Positions 6,307 through 14,953 of a stretch of DNA of 46,518 nt are shown one piece after another. Position 1 is the stretch's first letter, and every line of letters begins with the position of its first letter. Source of the stretch: an uncultured Odoribacter sp. (GTDB lineage Bacteria > Bacteroidota > Bacteroidia > Bacteroidales > Marinifilaceae). The notes beneath the pieces are model-generated. The model searched no databases, was not told where the DNA came from, and saw nothing but the letters and a program-made list of their open reading frames with translations. Position numbers and translations under genes: made by a program. Location of the stretch: the NCBI GenBank assembly GCA_944321145.1, contig CALUKF010000021.1, positions 1-46,518 of the forward strand, read 5' to 3'.

Positions 6307-6894
6307 TTACCAGCGGTTGCGGTGAACTTTCTCCGGTTTCCATTTATCTTTCGGTGCAGGGCTGTCAGCCGGATAGCCCACGGGAATAACGCAGAGGGAG
6401 TTGATATTCTCAGGCAAGGCTAGCGTATTCGCCACTACGCCCATGCGGTCGGGATAAGGATAAGTGGCTGTCCATACGGCACCCAAGCCTAAGGCTTGCG
6501 CCGCCAGCAGGATGTTTTCGGCAACGGCGGAACAATCCACGTACCAATAAGCGGATTTGGTGGTGTCGCCGCACACGACAATTGCCATCGGTGCTTGGGC
6601 GAGCATTTTGGCATACGGAAGGGCGGCTGCCATGGTATCCAAAGCGGCACGGTCGTCCACGACGACGAGTTCCCAAGGCTGGACGTTTTTGCCACTGGGG
6701 GCTGCCATCCCGGCTTTCAATAAGAGTTCGATTTTCTCCTCCTCCACCGCCTGAGGCTGATAGGAACGGATGCTGGTGCGGGCAAAAATGGCATCCATTG
6801 CGTCTTGGGTGTGGAATTTGCCCGTGCGGTCTTGTGTGTTGCATGCTGTCATGGCTACAAAAATTAAAAGGGTCATTAAATGGGTTGCTTTCAT
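6307..6894 (-). CDS. Nitroreductase-family lipoprotein
   Basis: Flavin (FMN) oxidoreductase-like protein of 195 residues. The first 18 residues form a lipoprotein signal ending FVAMTAC, so the mature protein should be lipid-anchored with Cys18, which is unusual for a family that is normally cytoplasmic but is seen in Bacteroidales. The nitroreductase fold starts at about residue 36 with RTSIRSYQPQ (FMN contact) and continues with GMAAPSGKNVQPWELVVV and the late AQALGLGAVWT motif. Substrate unknown; nitro compounds and quinones are typical. Last gene of the parE operon, 6 nt after the MBL-fold gene. Confidence 0.88.
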   Translation of the reverse strand: MKATHLMTLLIFVAMTACNTQDRTGKFHTQDAMDAIFARTSIRSYQPQAVEEEKIELLLKAGMAAPSGKNVQPWELVVVDDRAALDTMAAALPYAKMLAQAPMAIVVCGDTTKSAYWYVDCSAVAENILLAAQALGLGAVWTATYPYPDRMGVVANTLALPENINSLCVIPVGYPADSPAPKDKWKPEKVHRNRW

Positions 6895-6900
6895 GGTATT

Positions 6901-7908
6901 TTATTTTAGTTCATCTGATTTCTTCAAACGGACAATCTCCCCCAAATCGGGGATGAGCACGCGGATATTGCGTTTGCGCGCTTCTGCAGCAAACACGGAA
7001 GGCGGGTCGCTGAGCGGTTCGTCCGAAAGGTCGAAGGTGCCGTAGTGCATGGGAATGGTCATCTTGGCGTGCATTTCCTCGGCAGCCGTCAGGGAATCAT
7101 AAGGGGAAATGTGATTGGGCTGCATAAACCAGCGCGGTTTATAAGCCCCGATGCCCAACAAAGCATAATCCGGCACTCCGAAGAGCTCAGGGATTTCAGT
7201 GAAATGGTTGGAATACCCCGTATCGCCCCCATAATAAAGGGAAATCCCGTCTGCCTGGAGCATAAAAGCGCCCCAGAGCCGTTGCCCTCCGTCGTTGAGG
7301 GAGCGTTTGCTCCAATGCTGTGCGGGAAGGAAAGTCAGCTTCAGCTGCCCATCGTCGAGCTGCTGGTACCAGCCTGCCTCGATGGTTTCGATGCCCGGAC
7401 ACCAAGAAGCAATCAATTGCCCCACCCCCAAGCCGCAGAAGAGCTTCATGCGAGGATTGTTGCGGTGCAAGATATTTACGCTGTTTTTGTCGAGGTGGTC
7501 GAAATGGTCATGGCTGATGAGGAGGTAATCGATATGCGTGAAGACAGCAGGGTCTGCCGGGAAGCGGCTTTTCCGGCGGACAAAAGGGATGTTGCCGAAT
7601 ACAGGGTCGAACATGATGCGCCGTCCTGCCATCTGGAGGAAAAAGGAATTGTGCCCCAACCACACGAGGAAGTCACCGGCAATGGAGTCGAGGTTGTGAA
7701 GCGGGATAACCCGCGGATTCCAATTCTCACGCTTTTTCTCCTTGCGCTGCGGATTGGGCGAGAAACGCCACTTCATGATGTTGCCGATGCCGTGCTTGGT
7801 CTTGTGACGCCGGTTGACGAAACGCCCCCTGACAACGGGATTGCCTCGCCAATAGGGTTTTACGGTGATTAGCCCCTCATTCCTCCGAAAAGTGATTCGT
7901 TCGCCCAT
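6901..7908 (-). CDS. MBL-fold metallohydrolase (NAPE-PLD/UlaG-like)
   Basis: Protein of 335 residues with the metallo-beta-lactamase fold. Zinc motif HDHFDHLD lies at residues 133-140; further ligand candidates are in YYGGDTGYS and the C-terminal MHYGTF. The N-terminal NWNPRVIPLHN and WLGHNSFFLQMAGRRIMFDPVF segments match the branch that includes N-acyl-phosphatidylethanolamine phospholipase D and UlaG-like lactonases. No signal peptide. Substrate unresolved; a lipid or phosphodiester is plausible by family. Lies between shikimate kinase (11-nt gap) and the nitroreductase (6-nt gap) in one operon. Confidence 0.88.
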   Translation of the reverse strand: MGERITFRRNEGLITVKPYWRGNPVVRGRFVNRRHKTKHGIGNIMKWRFSPNPQRKEKKRENWNPRVIPLHNLDSIAGDFLVWLGHNSFFLQMAGRRIMFDPVFGNIPFVRRKSRFPADPAVFTHIDYLLISHDHFDHLDKNSVNILHRNNPRMKLFCGLGVGQLIASWCPGIETIEAGWYQQLDDGQLKLTFLPAQHWSKRSLNDGGQRLWGAFMLQADGISLYYGGDTGYSNHFTEIPELFGVPDYALLGIGAYKPRWFMQPNHISPYDSLTAAEEMHAKMTIPMHYGTFDLSDEPLSDPPSVFAAEARKRNIRVLIPDLGEIVRLKKSDELK

Positions 7909-7919
7909 ACGTATTTCAT

Positions 7920-8378
7920 TTATTCAATTATTTCTTGTGCCTGCATATAATAAGGCATCCGTTCCCGGAGATGCGCCTCGACAAAATCGCGAAGCCCGCT
8001 GTCAGGCAGGTGGCTGACCAAAGGACGCTTTTCTTTCTTCCGCAAAAGGCGTGCCACAAGGGTATCGATATCGGGGTTGAGGAAAAGGGTTTTGCCTTGA
8101 GCATTCATGTAATCCATATTGTCGAAATAACAAGGCGTGCCCCCACCCGTCGCCATCACAAAACTCTCATAGAGTTCACAAACTTCGTGCAGGCAACGGC
8201 GCTCCGCTTTGCGGAACTCCTCTTCCCCACCCGACCGGAATATGTCGGGAATGGAGCAGGCTTCACGACGCACGATATAAGCATCCAAATCGATGAAAGT
8301 CAAGCCTAATTCCTTTGCCATCTGCCTGCCTTTCCGACTCTTTCCGGATGCCATATAACCAATCAAAAAGTACTTCAT
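7920..8378 (-). CDS. aroK: Shikimate kinase
   Basis: Phosphorylates shikimate at the 3-hydroxyl in aromatic amino acid biosynthesis; cytoplasmic. The 152 residues carry the P-loop GYMASGKS (7-14, followed by Arg instead of the usual Thr), shikimate-binding Asp30/Asp32 (FIDLD), Arg56 (EEFRKAE), the GGG turn at 78-80, lid arginine Arg118 (EKRPL) and the terminal RMPYYMQAQ. It is about 15-20 residues shorter than typical AroK, missing only the C-terminal helix. Nine nt after parC in the same transcript; topoisomerase-aroK linkage recurs in Bacteroidales. Confidence 0.9.
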   Translation of the reverse strand: MKYFLIGYMASGKSRKGRQMAKELGLTFIDLDAYIVRREACSIPDIFRSGGEEEFRKAERRCLHEVCELYESFVMATGGGTPCYFDNMDYMNAQGKTLFLNPDIDTLVARLLRKKEKRPLVSHLPDSGLRDFVEAHLRERMPYYMQAQEIIE

Positions 8379-8387
8379 ACGCCGCCT

Positions 8388-10979
8388 TTATTCAAAGTCC
8401 AACTTCATTTGCTCGTCGCCGGCAATCTCCTCAGGGTTGGTCACCTCGAACTCCACTTCGGGCTGGGATGCCGGTTCCGCCTCCTCTTCTTTCTCCAAGG
8501 GCTCAATTTCGCGGATTTCCTTGACTTCAAAAGTGGTCAGGCGTTTGCCCCTTGCCTTGAAAGACTTCTCAGCAATAAACTCGTCCGCCACAATCACCTC
8601 CGGCGGGCGATTCTCGTAACGTCCGCCAAATACCACTTCAAAACGGGGATGCCGCTCGCCGCTCAGGCACACCAGCCGAGACCCTTCGGCGTCGCCAATA
8701 AAACTATTGGGCTTGGCAAGGTCTTCAAAGCGGAAACGCTTCAAGTAATAGAAATTCTGCTCTGCATCAAAGAAAACCGCTGCCCAAACCTTATCAGAGT
8801 CGTATTTCTCAAAGACAATGCTCCCCTCGCTGTAATGGTTGCTCAGGTCGAAATCCGAGGTATAATAGGTGCCGTTTGCATTGACCACCAGGATGCGGTC
8901 ATCGCCTTGGAACTCGCCCACATATTTCCCTCTGCCGTCGGTGTTCAAGCGGAGGACATCCTCGTCCAGCCAGATTTTCCGCCCCCCAAGGGTGGAAACG
9001 CCTTTCTGAAGGACGGTAATTTTGTGGATGTCGTTTTTGGATAGGATGTTGCCCTGCGAATCGCGCCCCTTGATGGCAAGGGAGGCAAAATCGTATTCAA
9101 AGACCAATTTCTTGAGGTTGGGCTTGGGCTTCAGGCAGACTTTCACGACTTCCGCCTCGCCGTTGGAGTTCGCAGAGAAGTAAAGTACCCGCGACCCGGA
9201 AGTGCCTTTCGTAAGGTTGTAGGTCTTGTCACGGGTCACGCCTGTCACGTTGAAACGCTTCACGTAGGTCACTCCGTACCGCCCGTCACGATAAGCCACG
9301 TTATAGATGGTGCGCTTGTCGTTTTTCTTGAAGACATTCACATAAAGGATGTCCTTGCCTACAAATATCTTATCGGCAACTTTCGTCACATAATACGTGC
9401 CATCCTTGCGGAAGATAATCACCTCGTCCATGTCCGAGCATTCGCAAATGAACTCGTCCTTTTTCAGGGCTGTGCCGATAAAGCCTTCCTCGCGGTTGAT
9501 ATAGAGTTTCTCGTTGGCAATGACCACTTTTGCCGCCTCAATATTCTCAAAGCTGCGGATTTCCGTCCGGCGTTCGCGCCCCTTGCCATAACGCTCCTTG
9601 ATGCGTTCATAATAAGCAATGCTGTAAGGGATAATATGCTCAATATTGTGGCGCACCTCAGCAGCCTCCTTGTTCAATGCCTCAATGCGACGGTCTGCCT
9701 CGTCGGAATCGAACTTCGTGATGCGCTTCATTTTGATTTCAAAAAGCCGCTTGATGTCGTCGTCCGTCACCTCGCGGTAAAGCTCCGGCAAGAAGGGTTG
9801 CAAGCGTCCACGCACATGCAGGCTCACCTCGTCGAAAGTATCCAGTTCCTCGACCTCCGTGTCCTTATAAATACGTTGCTCGATGAAGATACGCTCCAAG
9901 GAGAGGAAATGCAATTCCTCCAGCAACTCGCCCAAACGGATTTCCAATTCCCGTTTTAGCAATGCCACCGTGTCGTCTGCCGAGCGTTTCAGAATTTCCG
10001 TCACCGGCATGAAATGGGGCTTTTCGTCCTCAATCACGCAAGAGTTTGGCGAAACGGACAATTCGCAATCCGTAAAAGCATACAGGGCGTCAATGGTTTT
10101 GTCCAACGAAACGCCCGGTGCCAGCTGGATGAGAATCTCCACGTCCCGGGCAGTATTGTCGTCTATTTTCTTGACTTTAATCTTCCCTTTCTCATTCGCC
10201 TTGATGATGCTGTCAATCAAAGACTGGGTGGTGCGTCCATAAGGAATCTCAGTGATTTTTAATGCCTTATTGTTCGCGTCCTTCTCAATGCGCGCCCGGA
10301 TTTTGACATTCCCTCCCCGCATGCCGTCGCAATAGCGCGACACGTCAATCATTCCGCCCGTCGGGAAATCGGGATAAAGCACGAAGTCCTCCCCTTTCAG
10401 GTAAGCAATGCAGGCATCTATCAACTCATTGAAATTGTGCGGCAATATCTTGGAAGCCAGCCCGACGGCAATGCCCTCCACGCCCTGTGCCAACAGCAGG
10501 GGAAACTTCACAGGCAGCGTCACCGGCTCACGGTTGCGCCCGTCATAGGAAGCTTTCCATTCCGTTGTCTTGGCATTGAAAGCCACTTCCAAAGCAAACT
10601 TCGACAGGCGCGCTTCAATATAACGGGGTGCAGCCGCACTGTCGCCCGTGAGGATATTCCCCCAATTGCCCTGGCAATCCACCAACAGGTCTTTCTGCCC
10701 CAACTGTACCAACGCGTCGCCAATGGATGCGTCTCCATGGGGGTGGTATTTCATGGTGTTCCCGATGATATTCGACGCCTTGTTATAACGCCCGTCCTCC
10801 ATTTCCCGCATGGAATGGAGAATGCGGCGCTGCACAGGTTTCAACCCGTCGTTCACATAAGGCACTGCCCGTTCGAGAATCACGTATGAAGCATAATCCA
10901 GAAACCATTTCTGGTACATTCCGTCCAAATGCTGGATGGAACGGATGCTGCCGATATTTTCTGCCGTCTCTTCTGCCAT
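8388..10979 (-). CDS. parC: DNA topoisomerase IV subunit A (GyrA/ParC family)
   Basis: Catalytic breakage-reunion subunit of a type IIA topoisomerase, 863 residues. The winged-helix region has the active-site Tyr120 in AAPRYIEARLS. The quinolone-determining segment reads HPHGDASIGDAL (79-90), so Ala84 sits where E. coli GyrA has Ser83 while Asp88 keeps the acidic position. Coiled-coil and hinge follow to about 450, then a beta-pinwheel-type C-terminal domain to about 790 and an acidic tail. There is no clear GyrA box, so ParC rather than GyrA is chosen, supported by parE 23 nt upstream. Translation follows parE in one operon. Confidence 0.93.
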   Translation of the reverse strand: MAEETAENIGSIRSIQHLDGMYQKWFLDYASYVILERAVPYVNDGLKPVQRRILHSMREMEDGRYNKASNIIGNTMKYHPHGDASIGDALVQLGQKDLLVDCQGNWGNILTGDSAAAPRYIEARLSKFALEVAFNAKTTEWKASYDGRNREPVTLPVKFPLLLAQGVEGIAVGLASKILPHNFNELIDACIAYLKGEDFVLYPDFPTGGMIDVSRYCDGMRGGNVKIRARIEKDANNKALKITEIPYGRTTQSLIDSIIKANEKGKIKVKKIDDNTARDVEILIQLAPGVSLDKTIDALYAFTDCELSVSPNSCVIEDEKPHFMPVTEILKRSADDTVALLKRELEIRLGELLEELHFLSLERIFIEQRIYKDTEVEELDTFDEVSLHVRGRLQPFLPELYREVTDDDIKRLFEIKMKRITKFDSDEADRRIEALNKEAAEVRHNIEHIIPYSIAYYERIKERYGKGRERRTEIRSFENIEAAKVVIANEKLYINREEGFIGTALKKDEFICECSDMDEVIIFRKDGTYYVTKVADKIFVGKDILYVNVFKKNDKRTIYNVAYRDGRYGVTYVKRFNVTGVTRDKTYNLTKGTSGSRVLYFSANSNGEAEVVKVCLKPKPNLKKLVFEYDFASLAIKGRDSQGNILSKNDIHKITVLQKGVSTLGGRKIWLDEDVLRLNTDGRGKYVGEFQGDDRILVVNANGTYYTSDFDLSNHYSEGSIVFEKYDSDKVWAAVFFDAEQNFYYLKRFRFEDLAKPNSFIGDAEGSRLVCLSGERHPRFEVVFGGRYENRPPEVIVADEFIAEKSFKARGKRLTTFEVKEIREIEPLEKEEEAEPASQPEVEFEVTNPEEIAGDEQMKLDFE

Positions 10980-11002
10980 AGTCCTAACTATTTATTTGCC
11001 GC

Positions 11003-12838
11003 TCAACGGAGTTCGTCTTTTTCGATATACAAATTCTCGATGATGAAATCCTGCCGCTCCGGCGTGTTTTTACCCATATAATAATTCAACACCTCTTCAA
11101 TTGAATCGCCTTTGGAAATGCGCACCGGCTCCAGGCGCATGTCCTTGCCGATGAAATGCACAAACTCTTCAGGCGAAATCTCCCCCAAACCTTTAAAACG
11201 CGTAATCTCCGGTTTCGGCGAAAGCGCCTTGATGGCATTTTCACGTTCCGCATCCGAATAACAATAGCGCGTCTCCCGCTTGTTCCGCACCCGGAACAGC
11301 GGCGTCTGCAAAATATATACATGCCCCCCACGTACCAAATCCGGGAAAAACTGCAGGAAAAAAGTCAGCAGCAACAAACGGATGTGCATGCCGTCCACAT
11401 CGGCATCCGTGGCGATAATCACGTTATTATACCGCAAATCTTCCAAGCCGTTTTCAATGTTCAACGCCGCCTGCAAGAGATTGAACTCCTCGTTCTCATA
11501 CACCACCTTTTTCGTCAGACCGTATGAATTCAACGGCTTGCCACGCAGGCTGAACACCGCCTGTGTATTCACGTCACGCGATTTGGTAATAGAGCCGCTC
11601 GCAGAATCGCCCTCTGTGATAAAAATCGACGACTCGTTCTTCAACTCATGGTTCGTATTGAAATGCACGCGGCAATCCCTCAATTTGCGGTTGTGCAAGC
11701 TCACCTGCTTTGCCCGTTCCCGTGCGATTTTCTGCACCCCCGCCATTGCTTTGCGCTCGCGTTCTGTCTCCTCTATTTTTTTCCGCAACAACTCAGCGGT
11801 ATCGGGATTCCGGTAAAGGTAATTGTCCAACTCCTTCGTCACGAAATCCATAATGAAATTGCGCACAGTGGGACCTCCCGGCGCCATATCCTTAGACCCC
11901 AGTTTCGTCTTCGTCTGCGACTCGAACACCGGCTCCTGCACCTTGATGCTAATCGCCCCGATAATAGACGTGCGAATATCCGAAGTGTCGAAATCCTTCT
12001 TGTAAAAATCACGGATAGTCTTGCCGACAGCCTCCCGGAAAGCTGCCAAATGCGTCCCCCCCTGCGTAGTGTGCTGCCCATTGACAAAAGAATAATACTC
12101 CTCGCCATACTGCCTGCCGTGGGTCATCGCAATCTCAATGTCATCGCCTTTCAAATGGATAATAGGATAAATCCCCTCTCCGTTCATGTTCTCCATCAGC
12201 AAATCATACAACCCCCGTTTGGAGAAAAACTTATTGCCGTTGAACCAAATCGTCAGCCCCGTATTGAGAAACACATAATTCTTCATCATCGTCTCCAGAT
12301 ACTCGGCAATATAATGGTAATTGCCGAACACCTCCTTGTCCGCCACAAAAGTCACCCGCGTGCCGTCCGGCTCCTCGGTAGGTTCAATATCGCGTTCCTC
12401 CACGATTCTTGCCCGCGAATAGCGCACGTATTTGGTTTTCCCCTCGCGGAAAGACTGGATTTCAAAGACCTCGGACAGCGCATTCACCGCCTTGATGCCC
12501 ACGCCGTTCAATCCCACCGCCTTCTTAAACGCCTCGGAATCATACTTCGCGCCCGTGTTCATTTTGGAAGAAGCATCCACCAATTTACCCAACGGGATGC
12601 CCCGCCCGTAGTCGCGCACCGTCACCTTCCCCTCCTCCACCGTCACGATGATTTCCGTCCCCGCCCCCATGGCAAACTCGTCTATTGAATTATCCACCAC
12701 TTCCTTCACCAAAATATAAATCCCGTCGTCCGGCGCTGACCCGTCCCCCAGTTTGCCAATATACATGCCGGGACGCAGCCGGATATGCTCCTGCCAATCC
12801 AACGTCCTAATCGAATCTTCCGAATAATTTTCTACCAT
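11003..12838 (-). CDS. parE: DNA topoisomerase IV subunit B (ATPase)
   Basis: ATPase subunit partnering ParC, 611 residues. GHKL motifs: EVVDNSIDE with Glu46/Asn50, then DYGRGIP and [14 protein letters not shown]. The transducer domain includes [12 protein letters not shown]. The TOPRIM domain carries [10 protein letters not shown] and [17 protein letters not shown], the Mg-binding acidic residues. Length and the absence of a GyrB-type insertion fit ParE. First gene of the operon parE-parC-aroK-MBL-nitroreductase, with a strong promoter upstream and a leader of about 55 nt. Confidence 0.93.
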   Translation of the reverse strand: MVENYSEDSIRTLDWQEHIRLRPGMYIGKLGDGSAPDDGIYILVKEVVDNSIDEFAMGAGTEIIVTVEEGKVTVRDYGRGIPLGKLVDASSKMNTGAKYDSEAFKKAVGLNGVGIKAVNALSEVFEIQSFREGKTKYVRYSRARIVEERDIEPTEEPDGTRVTFVADKEVFGNYHYIAEYLETMMKNYVFLNTGLTIWFNGNKFFSKRGLYDLLMENMNGEGIYPIIHLKGDDIEIAMTHGRQYGEEYYSFVNGQHTTQGGTHLAAFREAVGKTIRDFYKKDFDTSDIRTSIIGAISIKVQEPVFESQTKTKLGSKDMAPGGPTVRNFIMDFVTKELDNYLYRNPDTAELLRKKIEETERERKAMAGVQKIARERAKQVSLHNRKLRDCRVHFNTNHELKNESSIFITEGDSASGSITKSRDVNTQAVFSLRGKPLNSYGLTKKVVYENEEFNLLQAALNIENGLEDLRYNNVIIATDADVDGMHIRLLLLTFFLQFFPDLVRGGHVYILQTPLFRVRNKRETRYCYSDAERENAIKALSPKPEITRFKGLGEISPEEFVHFIGKDMRLEPVRISKGDSIEEVLNYYMGKNTPERQDFIIENLYIEKDELR

Positions 12839-12897
12839 AAAGCACTATCTAATATCCATTTCGCCGAGAAATCCCGCCTACCCGGGAAAATCCCGTG

Positions 12898-12928
12898 CAA
12901 ACTTAATAAAAATCCCGGAAAATTCAAA
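12898..12928 (-). promoter_or_regulatory. parE operon promoter
   Basis: On the minus strand: TTTG at 12928-12925, 19-nt spacer, TAAGTTTG at 12905-12898. This is the best-matched -33/-7 pair in the window. Predicted start near 12893. Confidence 0.75.
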
Positions 12929-12988
12929 TAGTGCCCCGGCGTTTCACTTGCCACGGGGCAGAGTCCACCGGCAAGGCAAATTCCCAAA

Positions 12989-13324
12989 TCACGAAAGCCC
13001 TGCCACTGCCTGCAGGACAGCGGCGGGCGAAGCGTCTTTCAGCACCACGCGGTGCGCGCTGTCGAGAAGGTAGAGCGTAGGCATGGCTTTCAGGTCGTAG
13101 AGCAACTTCGTTTTGACTACAGCATCGTCCGTGGCGGAAATCCAGCCCGGCGGGAGGCTGTCCTTGTAGAGGCGCCAAATCTCCCCGTAGCCTTCCGTAT
13201 ACACTGCCAGCACAGCCAGCTTGCCTGCCTTGACGGCTGCCGCCAGCTCCGGCGAATGCTTCAGGAAATCCATGGTCTCGCGGCACTGCACGCAGTCCGG
13301 GTCATGGTTATCCAAAAGCCTGAT
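12989..13324 (-). pseudogene. 5'-truncated thioredoxin-like (DUF5106-type) remnant
   Basis: The reading frame encodes the C-terminal thioredoxin half of a TlpA/DUF5106-type protein: DPDCVQCRETMDFL with an intact CxxC, then SLPPGWISATDD, AMPTLYLLDSAHRVVLKD (cis-Pro region) and a final helix. In-frame sequence upstream of LLDNHDPDC runs into TGA at 13327-13325, and no signal peptide, N-terminal domain or ATG is present; only TTG could start it. Full-length relatives are about twice this size and exported, so this is most likely a decaying fragment. A small expressed cytosolic thioredoxin-like protein is less likely. Confidence 0.75.
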
Positions 13325-13395
13325 TCACAGCACCAAGCACAAAACATCCAATCAACCTCCAATTAACAATAAATCAATAATATACAGCAAGCAAC

Positions 13396-13455
13396 TTCGT
13401 TTCATCTCCATTTCAATTCCATTTTATCAGCATTTTAAAATGGAGATGAAACGAA
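13396..13455. repeat. 18-bp perfect inverted repeat
   Basis: TTCGTTTCATCTCCATTT (13396-13413) is exactly complementary to 13438-13455, with a 24-nt spacer that itself contains CCATTTTA/TAAAATGG (13419-13426 and 13436-13443) allowing an alternative fold. No T-run, so not a classic terminator. It lies just upstream of the broken thioredoxin-like gene and may be an insertion scar or miniature element. Confidence 0.75.
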
Positions 13456-13532
13456 ATTGTATGGAAAAGGATATTAAATCAAGGAGTTGGAGGCATGAAG
13501 CGGCTGTTAAACGGATAGGGAGAGGGATACCG

Positions 13533-13582
13533 GAAAAAACAGGACGGAGGAGATGTTTTGGCAGTTACATCTCCTCCGTCCT
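13533..13582 (-). terminator. Strong intrinsic terminator
   Basis: A 16-bp perfect stem (AGGACGGAGGAGATGT, 13541-13556, with its complement at 13567-13582), 10-nt loop, then GTTTTTTCC on the minus strand. It ends the gene whose stop is at 13600. Confidence 0.85.
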
Positions 13583-13599
13583 ATAAAAGGAATGGTTTG

Positions 13600-14790
13600 T
13601 TATTCCTCGAAGTAGGTGGTGTAGCTGTTCCAGAAGGCGGCGTTCTCGGCGATGTTCTCGTAGTAGGTGCGGCCTTCAAGGGGGGTGGGGGTGTCCATGT
13701 TGATGCGGGTGGTGACGAATTCCATGTCGCCGGAAACGTCGTTGCCCTCTTCTTCATAAGAGTAGGTGATGTGGACGCCACTCAGGAAGTAGACGGAGCG
13801 AAGGCGTTTGTAGGTGGAGGTGATTTGGGTGGTGACTTCGCCCTTGGGTTTTTCGTCGATGGCAACCAATTGCCTGCCGAGCGGGGTAAAATCGCGGGAA
13901 GTGATGTTTACCACGTTTTTAAGGACGGCAAAGTCGCGGAGGTTGATGTATATCTCACCGGAATAGGCGGTGACAGACGGAGTGCCGGAGGTGGAGAGGG
14001 TGGGTTTTTCAAGGGTGTAGGCAATGATTTGCACGGAATCGCCCTCGTAGAGGATGCGCCCTTTGCTCGTCAGTTTGTAATCGCGGGAATTGACGATGTC
14101 AAGGACATTGCGGGTGTTGCGCACCACGTCGGAGAGCAGGATGTCGTCGAGGCAGGTGAGGCCGTCGAGGACGGAACGGGGCTGCTCGCTGCGGCGCACT
14201 TCGTTGTATTTGTAGTTGATTTCACGGAAAGTGGTTTCCGGGTCGGAGCGGTCGTAGCCTTTGGAGTCATAGACGGTAACGGTGGCTTCCTTGGTGCGGG
14301 CGTCTCCGGCTATGTCGGTGGCGTATTTGAAATAGCCTTCGTAGTTGAAGGGCACGGAGATGTAGTTGTCGTTGATGTGGGAAACGACGTTGCGGAGCAT
14401 TTTTTTGTAGATGAGGAGTTGCCCGTAGACGTCGACTTCGCCGATGCCGTAGGTGACGGGGCGCAACTTGATGACGATGCCGGGTTTGTCACGCAGTTCG
14501 TATGCCTTGTATTCCGCAGGGGCATAGCCGACGGCGGAGATGCGCACAATGTGGATTGCATATTTGTCGGGGATGCGCAATTCGAAATTGCCGTCCATGT
14601 CGGAAGCGACGCCTGCCACGGTGCCGAGCAAGCCGAGGTTGGCAAATGCCACGGGTTCATTGGTTTTACTGTCTACGACCATGCCTTTCAATACCATTTT
14701 TCCATCGTCCTGGGCGTTCATTTGAAGGCAGAGGACGAGCGTCATCGCCAGAAGCGCGAGCAGTCTTTTTTTCATCATTTTCCCTATCAT
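13600..14790 (-). CDS. Exported carboxypeptidase-regulatory-like domain protein
   Basis: Protein of 396 residues. A signal peptide covers residues 1-26 (LLALLAMTLVLCLQMNAQ). A CarboxypepD_reg-like beta-sandwich follows (about 32-115: LKGMVVDSKTNEPVAFANLGLLGT...SDMDGNFEL...VRISAVGYAPAEY), as at the N-terminus of TonB-dependent receptors, but no barrel or TonB plug follows. The remaining 280 residues form a beta-rich domain of unknown function found in stand-alone Bacteroidota proteins. Likely periplasmic or outer-membrane associated. Its sense strand is C-rich, unlike most minus-strand genes here. It is monocistronic with a strong terminator; no clear TAnnTTTG promoter was found upstream. Confidence 0.82.
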   Translation of the reverse strand: MIGKMMKKRLLALLAMTLVLCLQMNAQDDGKMVLKGMVVDSKTNEPVAFANLGLLGTVAGVASDMDGNFELRIPDKYAIHIVRISAVGYAPAEYKAYELRDKPGIVIKLRPVTYGIGEVDVYGQLLIYKKMLRNVVSHINDNYISVPFNYEGYFKYATDIAGDARTKEATVTVYDSKGYDRSDPETTFREINYKYNEVRRSEQPRSVLDGLTCLDDILLSDVVRNTRNVLDIVNSRDYKLTSKGRILYEGDSVQIIAYTLEKPTLSTSGTPSVTAYSGEIYINLRDFAVLKNVVNITSRDFTPLGRQLVAIDEKPKGEVTTQITSTYKRLRSVYFLSGVHITYSYEEEGNDVSGDMEFVTTRINMDTPTPLEGRTYYENIAENAAFWNSYTTYFEE

Positions 14791-14857
14791 TTTAGTTTTT
14801 TGGTTTTATGTTCGTTCCAATGGATGGGTTCGGCTATCCAAAAATTTGCAAGCAATT

Positions 14858-14888
14858 TTTGTATTGCGCTCACCTTTCACTATATTTG
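14858..14888 (+). promoter_or_regulatory. Bacteroidota-type promoter
   Basis: TTTG at 14858-14861 and TATATTTG at 14881-14888, 19-nt spacer. Predicted start near 14893, leader about 60 nt for the coiled-coil lipoprotein. Confidence 0.7.
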
Positions 14889-14953
14889 CCCCCAAAGTAA
14901 GTAATTATAAATCTTAAAACAAAATTGTTTTCAAACAAATAGAATAACGGGTT

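Noticed and set aside
13221-13586. Plus-strand frame across the 13.2-13.6 kb intergenic region
   Set aside because: It crosses an 18-bp inverted repeat and part of a terminator stem and starts inside a pseudogene on the other strand.
13558-14904. Open frame of 448 codons on the plus strand opposite the carboxypeptidase-like gene
   Set aside because: Gly/Val/Asp-rich antisense translation; the minus-strand protein has a signal peptide and a known domain.
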